NCBI GenBank assembly: GCA_023397655.1 | Contig: JAEWTW010000057.1 | Location: 1 to 64,000, forward strand | DNA length: 64,000 nt | Source of the DNA: Bacillota bacterium | Lineage (GTDB): Bacteria; Bacillota; Clostridia; Christensenellales; SZUA-584 | Direction: 5' to 3' | In this document: piece after piece, positions 17,064 to 25,919 of the stretch | How the letters are laid out: each line of letters begins with the position of its first letter | Position numbering within the stretch: position 1 is the first letter of the stretch | The notes under the pieces: generated by a model | Database searches by the model: none | The model's input: the letters and a program-made list of their open reading frames with translations, nothing else | What the model was told of the DNA's origin: nothing | Position numbers and translations under genes: made by a program

Positions 17064-17400
17064 GGCGTTGGTGTGCTGCGGGGGGCGGGTAAATACCTGT
17101 CCCCTTGCGGCAGATGGAGTGCTGCGGGCAGGGATGGAACCCCGCCTCTGCAGTGTACACGCGGGGTGTGGCAGGGGGATGGGTAAAACCCGTCCCTACA
17201 GTGCATGGCGTATGGAGGAGGGACACATCATCCTGCGCTGCACGTCACCCCGGGATCCCGAAAAGCGCAGCTTTTTGGGGAGAAGCTTACCCTCGAAGGA
17301 AAGGTTCCGGGGAAAGCGGTGCGTATGCGGGGGATCCCTCGCGGGTCTCGGGATGACGGGCAAGAACCGGGGAAGTGAAGCGGGCGGGGAACCCTCCTAA
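17064..17400. repeat. intergenic repeats within the phage module
   Basis: No gene seen. Imperfect inverted GC-rich elements recur: GGCGGGTAAATACCTGTCCCC (about 17085-17105), GCAGGGATGGAACCCCGCC (about 17128-17146), GATGGGTAAAACCCGTCCC (about 17179-17197), and a longer GTCACCCCGGGATCCCG... CGGGATGACGGGC pair spanning 17236-17362. Confidence 0.55.
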
Positions 17401-17408
17401 AAGTAACA

Positions 17409-17456
17409 GGCGCTGTCGGAGGCTGAGGTGGACAGCTCTCCGCAGGCGCATTTTTA
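17409..17456 (+). terminator. terminator-like hairpin before the connector gene
   Basis: Nested arms GCGC (17410-17413) with GCGC (17446-17449) and CGGAG (17417-17421) with CTCCG (17438-17442), followed by TTTTT. The next gene starts 39 nt downstream. Confidence 0.5.
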
Positions 17457-17494
17457 TTGACACGAATATGCAGAGAGAAAAGGAAGTGAGGACA

Positions 17495-17857
17495 ATGACG
17501 GCACAGGATGTGTGCGAGATGGCATTGGCGCTGATCGACGCGGCGGACGAGACGGACAACGAGGACTACCGTCGGCGCGCGCCCGCGATCATCGACGTGC
17601 TGCAGCGCGAGCTGGCGTTTTACGAGGGCACTGCGGTAACGCGGAAAGTGGAGAGTCTGGATGATGCACTGGAGATATCTGGCGACACGGTGACCCGCAT
17701 CATGCCGTACGGGCTGGCGGCGAGCTTCGCGCTGGCGGACAAGAACGGCGATATGTACGCTGATTACTCGGCGATGTATCGCATGCTTTGCCGCACGATC
17801 GGCAGCGGTGAGACGGACATGACGGACGAATACGGCATATTGGAAGGGATGAGATAA
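17495..17857 (+). CDS. putative head-tail connector protein
   Basis: A 120-residue, mainly helical protein: an N-terminal helix (DVCEMALALIDAADET), a YRRRAPAIIDVLQRELAFYE helix, a short strand region, then IMPYGLAASFALADKNGDMYADYSAMYRMLCRTI. The small helical form and the place between head and tail genes resemble gp6/gp15-type adaptor proteins that attach to the portal. ATG 17495 follows GGAAGTGAGG. It abuts the fibre gene at 17857 with a one-base overlap of stop and start (TAATG). Confidence 0.5.
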   Translation: MTAQDVCEMALALIDAADETDNEDYRRRAPAIIDVLQRELAFYEGTAVTRKVESLDDALEISGDTVTRIMPYGLAASFALADKNGDMYADYSAMYRMLCRTIGSGETDMTDEYGILEGMR

Positions 17858-18498
17858 TGGACAGCGAACAGCTGCGCGTATTTAGGCGCATCAGCGCGGT
17901 CAAAAAGCAGCTGGGCACAGCGCTGAGCAGCGAAGGCGGCAGCGTGTCGGGCGGGCTGGATGTGAAGGATAAGCTGACGGCGGCAGGCGGCATGGCGGTG
18001 ACGGGCGGCATGAAGGTATCAGGGCAGATCCGGGCGGCGGGCGCGTTCTCGGCGGGCAACGGGCGGCTGGTGGTACCGTCTGACGGTGCGGGAACGCTGA
18101 AGCTGACCGGAGCAGTGGAGGCGGGCGGCAGGCTGGTGGTGCCCGCGGACAGCGCGAGCGACATAACGATTGACGGACACAGGATCTGGCACGCGGGCAA
18201 TGCGAGTCAGACGGGTGTGACGCTGTTTTCCGGTAGTGTATCGACGGCTCAGAACATCACGCTGACGCAAAGCTTTGGAAGCTTTCGTTTTTTGGGCATC
18301 ACGCTCAACCGCGCTTCGTCCACCAGCAATAAGATGACGATTATGATGCCCGTTAATGCGCTATCCGGCACCACCGCCTGGGTATCGTTTTACAACGGCA
18401 CGCACTATTACGTGCGGATCGGCGATGCGAGCGGGAACATCGGCATATTGACCGTGGGCGCCGACACCTGTGTGACGCGCATTGCCGGATTCAACTGA
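17857..18498 (+). CDS. tail fibre/shaft protein with beta-helical repeats
   Basis: A 213-residue protein. After a short helical start (EQLRVFRRISAVKKQL) comes a series of short Gly/Val repeats (GGLDVKDKLTAAGGMAV, GGMKVSGQIRAAGAF, GRLVVPSDGAGTLKL, GRLVVPADSASDITI) that fit a beta-solenoid shaft. The phage-fibre motif IDGHRIWHAGN follows, and then a compact beta-rich tip. It is probably part of the host-binding apparatus. It is translationally coupled to the connector gene. Confidence 0.65.
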   Translation: MDSEQLRVFRRISAVKKQLGTALSSEGGSVSGGLDVKDKLTAAGGMAVTGGMKVSGQIRAAGAFSAGNGRLVVPSDGAGTLKLTGAVEAGGRLVVPADSASDITIDGHRIWHAGNASQTGVTLFSGSVSTAQNITLTQSFGSFRFLGITLNRASSTSNKMTIMMPVNALSGTTAWVSFYNGTHYYVRIGDASGNIGILTVGADTCVTRIAGFN

Positions 18499-18513
18499 TG
18501 AGGGGTGACGGGT

Positions 18514-18753
18514 ATGAAGATCAGGACGGATGAAAACGGGTATGTAACGGAGTATGCATCGGTGGGCGACATTCAGGGTGGCATCGAATATGCCGGAGGC
18601 GTTCCCGAATCGTTTGAGGAAAGCTGCTGGCAGTACCGCTTTCAGGACGGCGAACTGACACAGATCAGCGGCGAAGATATGCGCCGGATACTGAGGGACA
18701 GGTTTGGCCTGTCTGAGGAAGACATAGAAAAATACATGAGCGGCGGGGAATGA
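18514..18753 (+). CDS. small phage protein following the fibre gene
   Basis: A 79-residue acidic protein (KIRTDENGYVTEYASVGDI; SGEDMRRILRDRFGLSEEDIEKY). ATG 18514 is preferred to GTG 18505 because GAGGGGTGACGG lies directly upstream. Small acidic genes after fibre genes are often fibre-assembly chaperones, but nothing here proves that. Between it and the next gene (18754-18867) I see only a leader with several purine-rich stretches. Confidence 0.5.
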   Translation: MKIRTDENGYVTEYASVGDIQGGIEYAGGVPESFEESCWQYRFQDGELTQISGEDMRRILRDRFGLSEEDIEKYMSGGE

Positions 18754-18867
18754 CCACGGTGCATGGGGGGATAGAGATGAAAGGGGATAGAGTATGAAAC
18801 GGCAACGGGCGAATGGCGTCCTTTTTTTACAAGCCAGACCAAGGCGCGGCTGGCGGGGAGACGGGCG

Positions 18868-21800
18868 ATGAGAAACGAACCATTGAGGCAGATCATGCTG
18901 CCCGAGCTGAGCGGCGGACTGAACACACGCGACCCGGAGAACGGCATTGCAGACAACCAGAGCCCTGACATGCTGAATTTGTGGTTCCGCGATATGGCGC
19001 TGTGCAAGAGGCCGGGGCAGATGCTGCTGGCACAGCTGCCCGGTGTGACCCGCATATCCGAACCGTACAACGGCGGTTGCGCGGTGATTGCGGACGGGGG
19101 GCTGTACCGCTGGGATAACGCTGTCCCGGCACGGTATCTGTCGGAATACCGGGAGGGTTATGCGTTTGAGGAGGGAGACTACTTCGTTGTGTCCGCGCCG
19201 GTGACCATCGACGGCACGGATTTTGCGGCGGGCGACTGCGCGGTATACGGGCGGTCGGCGTTCATCGGGCAGGCGGTGGAGACGACGGTGCTGGTGAAGG
19301 CAGGCGGCGTCGCGGACGGGGATGCGGCAGAGGTGACGGTAACGTCGCAGGGGCAGGAGACGGTGCTGGAGGTGGCGCTGACGGCGGGAGACAGTCCCGC
19401 ACAGGTGGCGGAACGTATATGCGCCGCCATCAACGCAGATGAAACGTTGGCAGCGCAACTGGCTGCAGATAGCCACGGCGCTGTGGTACGGCTGGTCCAA
19501 AGATATCCTCAGGTTTGGGACGATACGCTGGCCGTCGCCATTGAGAACGGCGGAGAAGACCCGGACACCGGTGTGCAGACCTCGCCTGAATCCGCGGACG
19601 CGCCGTTCTGGTACAACGCCCTGACAGATGTGGACGCGCGGTACCGAGCGGGCATGTTCGACCCGGCGGCGGGTTATCCGCTGACGGCGGAGGCAGGCGC
19701 TTATTACTCGGCGTCGGCGGACGGTACAGTGGGCGGCATAACGTATAAATCGGGTGACCGGGCGGTATTCAGCCGCAACATGGCATCGCTGACGCTGGCG
19801 GACAGTGTGGCGGCTGGCGTGACCTCCCTGTCGGTGATGGTGACGGCGACAGATATCCCCGGATCACCGCTGAGCCTTGAGGCTGCGGTCACGGCTGGCG
19901 AGTCGGCGGCGGATGTGGCGGTGAAGGTGCGTGCCACGCTGGCAGACAGCGAAGCCTTGAGCGCGGTATATGCGGCGGGCGGCGAAGGCACGGAAGTGAC
20001 ACTGACGCAGAAGGCAGAGGGAACCGTCGCGCTGGATGCTTCTCTGGGCTTCACGGTGGCATACGGAACGGTGACAGCGGTGTCCGCGAACAGGCCGCAG
20101 TGGCGGCGTGTGGGGCAGCTGGGCAGGGAGCCCGGCGTGTTCTGTGAGTTCGGCGATACGCTGTATTACATCGGCGGCGGCGAGGTGTGGCAGATCGGCG
20201 CGGACTATGCGTACCGCCCCGTGACGCCGTATGTGCCGGCGGTGCTGCTGAACACGCGGCCCGACCTGTCGGAAAGCGACGACGGCGAGCCGTACAACCT
20301 GATTGGCTCCGGATTTACGGTGAAGTACAACGGTAACGCGGGCGGGGATGTGTACTATTTCGTGACCAATGTGCCGGACGCGGATACGTTCAAGATAGGC
20401 GACCCGGCAGAGGGAAACGCCATCGTCTATACGCAGACAGGGTATGACTTCCGCGTGAAGATGCGCGGCTTCAGCTGGCTGGAGGGCAGCGCTTCGGTGG
20501 TGGAGGACATTGACCCTGATTCGACGGAGATCAATTCTATCCGTCTTGAAGGGCACGGGCTGATGCCGGGCGACATGGTGCTGTTCACGAAGAGCGACGG
20601 CGGCCCGCTGCCGCTCGAGCTCAAGGAGCACGACTCGGATAAAGTGACGGTGTATCAGCTGCCGCAGACGGAGCTGGATGATACGCCGGTGTCGGTGACG
20701 CTGAGCATCGATGTTGAGCCGTATATCAAAACGCTGACGGAGGGCGTGGAGTTCGAGGCGGATCACACGTTGGGCACGGTGGACTTCGCGGCGGGCATCA
20801 AACCGCACGGCGTGCCCATGACGGGCACCAACAACGTGTGGATCACCGCGCACAAGACGTTCGCCGGGGCCAAGGAGAAGATCACCGGCTGCACGGCGGC
20901 GGTGCGCTTCGGCGGTGAGGCGGCAGGTGTGGCGGGCGGCACGCGCGTGTTCGTGACGGGCAATGCGGCGTATCCATACCACTACTGGCGCAGCGACATC
21001 GGTCTGCACCTGTCCGCGGGCATGACGTATTTTCCTGACTTGTACGAGGAGGTGCTGGACCAGAACAGCGAGGCCATCACCGCCGCGGCCAAGATGGGCG
21101 AACAGCTGATACTGTTCAAGGAGAGCTCGGTGTTCGCGGTGGGCTACAGCTTCGACGGCGAGAACGTGTATTATCCCGTGAGGGAGTGCAGCAACGTGAT
21201 TGGCTGCGACATGCCGCACAGCGTGCAGCTGATCGACAACCGGCTGGTGTTCGCGCATTCGCGGTCCGGCGTGCACATGCTGGTGAGCGCGGACAACGCA
21301 CTGGAGAACATTGTGAAGCCGTTGTCCGCCAACGTCAATTCGCTGCTGCTGCGGGAGAAGAACCTGAAAAGCGCCTGCTCGTGCGACTTCGGGCGGTATT
21401 ACTGGCTGTGCGCAAACGGGCGTACGTATCTGTGGGATTACGACACCACGCCGTATTACAACTACGCCGATTACGACAAGGCGCAGCGCCGGCTGGCGTG
21501 GTATCGCTTTGACAACATCAAGGCTGCGGTGTTCACCAGCCTGGGGGAGAACCTGTGTTACGGCGGCGCGGACGGCCTCGTGATAATGACGCGCAGTCAT
21601 ACCGACTTCGGGCAGGCGATTACCGCCTATTTCAAGAGCAAAGCGTTTGACCTCGGCAGCCCGGACGAGCGCAAGACGTTCGTCGCGCTGTACCCCGGCT
21701 TTTCGGCGGACGGCAACGCGCAGGTGACTGTGTACGCGGGAAACGAGAAAACGGACAGCTATGCGGCAAAGGATTTTGAACCGCGATCCTTCGACTGGCG

Positions 21801-21984
21801 GAATTTAAGCTGGGGCGCATACACGTGGAACCGCATCAAATACGAGCAGGTGTTCCAAATGCGGCTCAACATGCGCCGGGCGGGATTCCTGCAGGTGAAA
21901 GTGGCGGGCGGCAGGCTGGACCGCGGCGTTGGACTTTCCAGCCTGCGCATCACATACTTCAACAACGGAAAGGTGAAAGGGTGA
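18868..21984 (+). CDS. large tail protein, podovirus nozzle/stabilisation type
   Basis: A 1,038-residue protein. The N-terminus (ELSGGLNTRDPENGIADNQS, then PDMLNLWFRDMALCKRPG) is the hallmark of nozzle or stabilisation proteins of short-tailed phages (T7 gp12/P22 gp10 type). The late part, with repeating strands (LILFKESSVFAVGYSFDG; LVFAHSRSGVHMLVSADN; NVIGCDMPHSVQLIDNR), fits their beta-propeller. Residues ~130-240 and ~300-400 hold two related inserted domains with the pattern AGDSPAQVAERI / AGESAADVAVKV, so an internal duplication has enlarged it. It would close the tail channel below the portal. ATG 18868 follows GGGGAGACGG. Confidence 0.68.
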   Translation: MRNEPLRQIMLPELSGGLNTRDPENGIADNQSPDMLNLWFRDMALCKRPGQMLLAQLPGVTRISEPYNGGCAVIADGGLYRWDNAVPARYLSEYREGYAFEEGDYFVVSAPVTIDGTDFAAGDCAVYGRSAFIGQAVETTVLVKAGGVADGDAAEVTVTSQGQETVLEVALTAGDSPAQVAERICAAINADETLAAQLAADSHGAVVRLVQRYPQVWDDTLAVAIENGGEDPDTGVQTSPESADAPFWYNALTDVDARYRAGMFDPAAGYPLTAEAGAYYSASADGTVGGITYKSGDRAVFSRNMASLTLADSVAAGVTSLSVMVTATDIPGSPLSLEAAVTAGESAADVAVKVRATLADSEALSAVYAAGGEGTEVTLTQKAEGTVALDASLGFTVAYGTVTAVSANRPQWRRVGQLGREPGVFCEFGDTLYYIGGGEVWQIGADYAYRPVTPYVPAVLLNTRPDLSESDDGEPYNLIGSGFTVKYNGNAGGDVYYFVTNVPDADTFKIGDPAEGNAIVYTQTGYDFRVKMRGFSWLEGSASVVEDIDPDSTEINSIRLEGHGLMPGDMVLFTKSDGGPLPLELKEHDSDKVTVYQLPQTELDDTPVSVTLSIDVEPYIKTLTEGVEFEADHTLGTVDFAAGIKPHGVPMTGTNNVWITAHKTFAGAKEKITGCTAAVRFGGEAAGVAGGTRVFVTGNAAYPYHYWRSDIGLHLSAGMTYFPDLYEEVLDQNSEAITAAAKMGEQLILFKESSVFAVGYSFDGENVYYPVRECSNVIGCDMPHSVQLIDNRLVFAHSRSGVHMLVSADNALENIVKPLSANVNSLLLREKNLKSACSCDFGRYYWLCANGRTYLWDYDTTPYYNYADYDKAQRRLAWYRFDNIKAAVFTSLGENLCYGGADGLVIMTRSHTDFGQAITAYFKSKAFDLGSPDERKTFVALYPGFSADGNAQVTVYAGNEKTDSYAAKDFEPRSFDWRNLSWGAYTWNRIKYEQVFQMRLNMRRAGFLQVKVAGGRLDRGVGLSSLRITYFNNGKVKG

Positions 21985-21989
21985 AAGAT

Positions 21990-22760
21990 ATGGGATTTGA
22001 AAGAATGCAGTTTGACCCGGAAGATGGGCTGAAAAACGATAAGTATTTTCCGGATACGCCGGGAAGCGGAGCTGAGGCACGTGAGCAATTTCAGCGCATG
22101 TTCGATCAGGTAAGGGAACGGGTCAACGCGCTCATAGCCAAGCTGGAGAACGAGGACAGCGGTTCCAGTGGCGCAGAGAGCATCGGCAGCAAGTATATCA
22201 GCGGCATTAATAACGAGGCGGAGGAGCCGGTTACGAACCTCTGGGAACAGATCAAGTGGTTATATGACAACATGATAGCAGGCAGTTCCTATAATGGTGT
22301 GGTTACCGAGGATAAGCTGCTGAGCAATGTGGTAACCGAGAGCAAAATTGCAAATGGGGCAGTGACAGCGGAAAAGTTGGAGGCGGGGTTGCTGGATAGC
22401 ATGACGCTAAGTGATAACACTGTGGATACGGCAAAGATTGTGGACGCTGCGGTTACCGCGGACAAGCTGGCGCTTAACGCGGTGACGGGCTTGAAGCTGG
22501 CGAATGCGGTGGTGACAGACAGTAAGCTTGCGCTGAACGCCGTAACGACATTAAAAATGATGGATGGCGCGGTAACCACAGCAAAAATATTGGATGGAAA
22601 TGTGACGACGGCCAAGATATTGGACGGCAGTGTGACGGAAGCCAAACTGGAGACGTCCATTCAGACGAAGCTCGCAACTGAGAGAACTCGAAAAATAACC
22701 GTCAGCGCAGCCAGCCCTTCGGGCGGCGCCAGCGGCGATATCTGGCTGAAATACGCGTAA
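21990..22760 (+). CDS. tail fibre protein with repeat stalk
   Basis: A 256-residue protein. A helical head (EAREQFQRMFDQVRERVNALI), probably the attachment end, is followed by about nine tandem ~15-residue units of the type GAVTAEKLEAGLL, AAVTADKLALNAV, GAVTTAKILDGNV, GSVTEAKLETSI. It ends with a short SGDIWLKYA. Such units form trimeric beta-structured fibre stalks. The nozzle stop lies six bases upstream; ATG 21990 follows AAAGGGTG, while GTG 21981 is too close to it. Confidence 0.72.
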   Translation: MGFERMQFDPEDGLKNDKYFPDTPGSGAEAREQFQRMFDQVRERVNALIAKLENEDSGSSGAESIGSKYISGINNEAEEPVTNLWEQIKWLYDNMIAGSSYNGVVTEDKLLSNVVTESKIANGAVTAEKLEAGLLDSMTLSDNTVDTAKIVDAAVTADKLALNAVTGLKLANAVVTDSKLALNAVTTLKMMDGAVTTAKILDGNVTTAKILDGSVTEAKLETSIQTKLATERTRKITVSAASPSGGASGDIWLKYA

Positions 22761-22775
22761 AGGCGGTGTGACGAT

Positions 22776-23330
22776 ATGGCGACAATACCGCAGAATGCCG
22801 GTTATCAGGTAATTTACGGCACGGGCACCGGACCCAACGGAGACAGGATAGACGTTTGGGCGGAGTACACTTCAGTACAGGATCAGCTGAACAACCGATC
22901 GCTGGTCACCGCGCGTTTCTATGCCGCTTTACACCCGGGAGAATCGTCCAACACATACGGCAGCAGCGGGTGCAACTCAGCGTTTTCCGTCAACGGCCTG
23001 AGCGGCACAGGACTGAAAAGCAACGGCAGCTTTGACTTCCGCAGCACCAGTGTGATCAACGACCTTGGGTCTTTCAGCGGCTACGTGGCGCACAACGAGA
23101 ATGGCACCAAAACCATGACAGTTGCCGGTAGCTTCACGACGACTTCCGACTGGATCACGGGCGGCACGCTCTCGGCAAGCATCACACTCCCGACGATACC
23201 AAGGGGCATAATGCGCGCCAACGTGAACGGCACATGGAAAAGCTGCACCGCGTACGTGAATGTGAGCGGCGCGTGGAAGCAGGCGCTGGCGTACGTGAAC
23301 GTGACCGGCACATGGAAACAGGGACTTTAG
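22776..23330 (+). CDS. beta-rich fibre tip protein with C-terminal TWKQ repeats
   Basis: A 184-residue protein. The first ~145 residues are a Ser/Thr/Gly-rich beta domain (VWAEYTSVQDQLNNRSLVTARFYAAL; GYVAHNENGTKTMTVAGSF) resembling phage structural proteins of the DUF859 type. The end has three copies of a ~14-residue unit, VNGTWKSCTAYV, VSGAWKQALAYV and VTGTWKQGL, a form common at the ends of phage tail proteins. It is probably a receptor-binding or tip protein. It is followed closely by the endolysin. Confidence 0.62.
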   Translation: MATIPQNAGYQVIYGTGTGPNGDRIDVWAEYTSVQDQLNNRSLVTARFYAALHPGESSNTYGSSGCNSAFSVNGLSGTGLKSNGSFDFRSTSVINDLGSFSGYVAHNENGTKTMTVAGSFTTTSDWITGGTLSASITLPTIPRGIMRANVNGTWKSCTAYVNVSGAWKQALAYVNVTGTWKQGL

Positions 23331-23350
23331 CAGAAATAAGGAGGACACAT

Positions 23351-24280
23351 ATGAAAACGGCGGCAAGAGAGATCACGGTCTATTCGAGCGACGGCAAAAA
23401 TATCATCGGGGCGCTGCAGCGCGGCGAACAGACACTGGTGCTGGGCGAAGGAGATAAGGGTACGGTAATCGCGTATATCATCGGGCTGGTGAAGGCGGCG
23501 GACGCGGCGGCGCTGCTGGACGGGGACGCGTGGGAGAAACAGAGCAGCGCGGCGGACAGGCTCTGCGCGTTTGTTGCGGCGCAGGCGGAGAACGGCTCCA
23601 TCTACGTGCTGGGCGCGCAGGGGCAGACAGGGTCGCAGATCACGGAAGCGTGGATTAAGCTGCGCGAGCACGGCAAGGCGTCCAACTACAACCGCGCCAT
23701 TGCGCTGTGGAAGAAGCGGCTGGCGGCGGGCTGCAAGAACCTGTGCGCGTTTGACTGCAGCGGGCTTGTCGTGGAGCACCTGAATGACGAGGGGCTGCTG
23801 AAGGGCGACCGCACCGCCAACGGGCTGTTTTACGACGAGTGCCGCGCCATCGGCAAGAACGAGCTGGCGGCGGGCGACTTGGTGTTCAAGAAGTACGCGG
23901 CAAGCAGCCGCATCTATCACGTGGGCGTGTATATGGGCGACGGCTCGGTGGTGCACAGCAAGGGGCGCGACGACGGCGTGATCCGCGAGAGCATCAGCAA
24001 AACGGGCTGGAACCGCTTCGGGCGGCTTAAATGCTTTGGCGGCAGCACGGGCGCGGCGGGTTATGTCCGGCTGCTGAAGAACACCGGAAGGCCGTACATG
24101 AGCGGCGCGGATGTGATGACGGTGCAGGCGGCGCTGCTGGACAAAGGGGTTAACCCCGGCGGCATCGACGGCGTATACGGCCCGGCCACCGAGGCGGCGG
24201 TGAAAGCGTTCCAAAAGGCTAACTCGCTGGAGGCGGACGGCATCGTGGGGCCCAAAACGTGGGAGAAGCTGGCGGGGTAG
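23351..24280 (+). CDS. NlpC/P60 endolysin with one peptidoglycan-binding domain
   Basis: A 309-residue cell-wall hydrolase without a signal peptide. An N-terminal beta domain of ~60 residues is followed by an NlpC/P60 catalytic domain with the nucleophile in FDCSGLVV and the His in YHVGVYMGDGSVVH. A C-terminal PG_binding_1 domain follows (MTVQAALLDKGVNPGGIDG; AVKAFQKANSLEADGIVG). It would cut stem or cross-bridge peptides at lysis. ATG 23351 has AAGGAGG upstream. Its catalytic domain is ~75% like that of the gene at 29252, so one is a duplicate of the other. Confidence 0.88.
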   Translation: MKTAAREITVYSSDGKNIIGALQRGEQTLVLGEGDKGTVIAYIIGLVKAADAAALLDGDAWEKQSSAADRLCAFVAAQAENGSIYVLGAQGQTGSQITEAWIKLREHGKASNYNRAIALWKKRLAAGCKNLCAFDCSGLVVEHLNDEGLLKGDRTANGLFYDECRAIGKNELAAGDLVFKKYAASSRIYHVGVYMGDGSVVHSKGRDDGVIRESISKTGWNRFGRLKCFGGSTGAAGYVRLLKNTGRPYMSGADVMTVQAALLDKGVNPGGIDGVYGPATEAAVKAFQKANSLEADGIVGPKTWEKLAG

Positions 24281-24290
24281 CGAAAGCGGT

Positions 24291-24325
24291 AAGGCTGCGG
24301 GCATGAGTTCCTGCAGCCTTATTTT
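24291..24325 (+). terminator. terminator after the endolysin
   Basis: AAGGCTGC (24291-24298) pairs with GCAGCCTT (24313-24320), then ATTTTG. The remaining gap to 24480 has no gene. Confidence 0.7.
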
Positions 24326-24480
24326 GCACCGGCAGGCAAGCGACGTATTCCATAGCAGCCCTCCCTGTGTTACAATAGGTAAATAATGACTAACTGCAAT
24401 CTCCTCGTATAATAACGTACTGTGGGTGCGGCGACTGTCATTGAGTCGCCGGTATCTGACTGAATACAGTTGGAGGCAGC

Positions 24481-25494
24481 ATGAAACAGCGAAAGCCTGA
24501 TTTTGGCACATTCTTGAAAACGAGGCTGCGGAACTTCTTTCGGTACACATCAAATGTGGTTTATGTGGATGCGGATGGGACACTTTACCGCGACTCCGGC
24601 AGTGTGTATACGACGCTGCTGGGCATATGGTATGCTTACTTTTTAATCTCAGCAGTCATTTTGGTGGATTATACAATATTCGGTATCGCTCTTTGGGTGC
24701 TGTTGGCGCTCCTTCACCGGGTGTTCCGGTACTTCTGGACGGATTTTGATGCTGTTGACGAGCAGGGCGAAGTTATTCCCGGCAGTTCGCCTGCCTATGA
24801 ACGCAGGCGCAAAAGATCAAAACTGATGGCATGGTATATGAGATATCTGGATGAAAAGGAGACGGAATATAAAGTGACAGTCAGCCGGTATACGCAGCGG
24901 CAGAAGCTGATGGCTGGTGTGCTGGGCGTGGCACTGCTGGTATTACTGGCTGGGTCAATTGTGCTTCAATTGCCTGTAATGAGGTTTTATCGTAATCCGC
25001 AGTCAGGCTATCTGGAATATGCCGGAGATGAGATTCATACGGTCAGACAAGCTTATGAGGCAGCCAGGATGTTAGCCCAAAGCTATCGTAAGGATGCCGA
25101 GTTTATTGAGTACAGCTTGTATTATCATCCCGATTTGTATGGGGAAATGTACGCGCTGTTTTTATTCCGAAATACCCAACCCAATCTTCTGATACACACG
25201 TCGAATGAAGTATTTCGCTTAGAGGTATACGCGGATGGCACCATCATCCAGGATTATGACGACAACCTGACTCTGGCGAAGCGTTTCTCCCCAACTCTGC
25301 CGGAACCGCTAACCGACATGGATACGGACATCATGAGGGACAAGGCGCTGGCAGCAGCGGGGGTGGACATCGGCGATATGGAAAGCATAACGATGGTTCC
25401 GGTACTGTCCGGTGATGCGTCCGCAGATATCTGGAACGTAACCGTGCGGACGGAAAACCGGAGAATAAATCAGTCGATCGATATGGCTCAGTAG
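24481..25494 (+). CDS. three-span membrane protein of unknown function
   Basis: A 337-residue protein. A basic N-terminus is followed by two hydrophobic segments (TTLLGIWYAYFLISAVILVDYTIF region; IALWVLLALLH), a cytoplasmic loop rich in Arg/Lys, a third span (LMAGVLGVALLVLLAGSIVL), and a ~170-residue C-terminal domain presumably outside (YAGDEIHTVRQAYEAARMLAQ; FRLEVYADGTIIQDYDDN). The start is clear (TTGGAGGCAGC ATG). I recognise no family. It lies between endolysin and holin-like genes but has its own terminators on both sides, so it may be cargo rather than a phage part. Confidence 0.6.
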   Translation: MKQRKPDFGTFLKTRLRNFFRYTSNVVYVDADGTLYRDSGSVYTTLLGIWYAYFLISAVILVDYTIFGIALWVLLALLHRVFRYFWTDFDAVDEQGEVIPGSSPAYERRRKRSKLMAWYMRYLDEKETEYKVTVSRYTQRQKLMAGVLGVALLVLLAGSIVLQLPVMRFYRNPQSGYLEYAGDEIHTVRQAYEAARMLAQSYRKDAEFIEYSLYYHPDLYGEMYALFLFRNTQPNLLIHTSNEVFRLEVYADGTIIQDYDDNLTLAKRFSPTLPEPLTDMDTDIMRDKALAAAGVDIGDMESITMVPVLSGDASADIWNVTVRTENRRINQSIDMAQ

Positions 25495-25519
25495 GTAGGA
25501 CTATCCATACAATTGCGCA

Positions 25520-25547
25520 AAGACTCCTTACCGGGTCTTTTTATTTT
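25520..25547 (+). terminator. terminator before the holin-like gene
   Basis: AAGACTC (25520-25526) pairs with GGGTCTT (25533-25539), one G-U pair, then TTTATTTT. The next start codon is 23 nt further. Confidence 0.6.
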
Positions 25548-25569
25548 GCATCCTAGAAAGGAGAAACAC

Positions 25570-25863
25570 ATGGAAGCGGTAATAACGGGCGTCGCGGTGG
25601 GCGCTATCATGATAGCGATCAACGCTGCGGTGGGGGCGGCAACCCGTGCCCGCAAGCGCAAGAAGCACGAGTCGGCCAAGCTGGAGGTGTGCGAGGACCG
25701 CATCGACGCGCTGGAGCAGCAGGCACAGGAGACCAAGGCGCTGGTGAAGCTGACGCTGTCCACCTGCATCATACTCGGCGACGGCATGGTGCAAAGCGGC
25801 GTCAATGGCGACGTGAAAAAGGCATTCTGCGAGAAGAAGCAGGACGCGCTGAAGATGTTGTAA
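25570..25863 (+). CDS. small holin-like membrane protein
   Basis: A 97-residue protein with one N-terminal membrane helix (VITGVAVGAIMIAINAAVGAA), a basic patch (RARKRKK), a short coiled coil (CEDRIDALEQQAQETKALVK) and a hydrophobic patch ending in a charged tail. Size, topology and the nearby endolysin suggest a holin or holin accessory. ATG 25570 follows AAAGGAG. A small hairpin (CCTCT/AGAGG, about 25887-25903) lies between it and the next gene, next to that gene's ribosome binding site. Confidence 0.55.
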   Translation: MEAVITGVAVGAIMIAINAAVGAATRARKRKKHESAKLEVCEDRIDALEQQAQETKALVKLTLSTCIILGDGMVQSGVNGDVKKAFCEKKQDALKML

Positions 25864-25919
25864 AAGCACGGCACAAAAAACAAAGCCTCTGATAAAAGAG
25901 GTGGAAAGGATGGATTAAA

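Noticed and set aside
19864..21600. Long minus-strand open frame (578 codons) opposite the nozzle gene
   Set aside because: It is the high-GC shadow of the plus-strand gene, rich in His/Arg, with no ribosome site and no family pattern.
22000..23330. Diversity-generating retroelement acting on the fibre genes
   Set aside because: Fibre repeats could suggest one, but no reverse transcriptase, template repeat or accessory gene is seen nearby.
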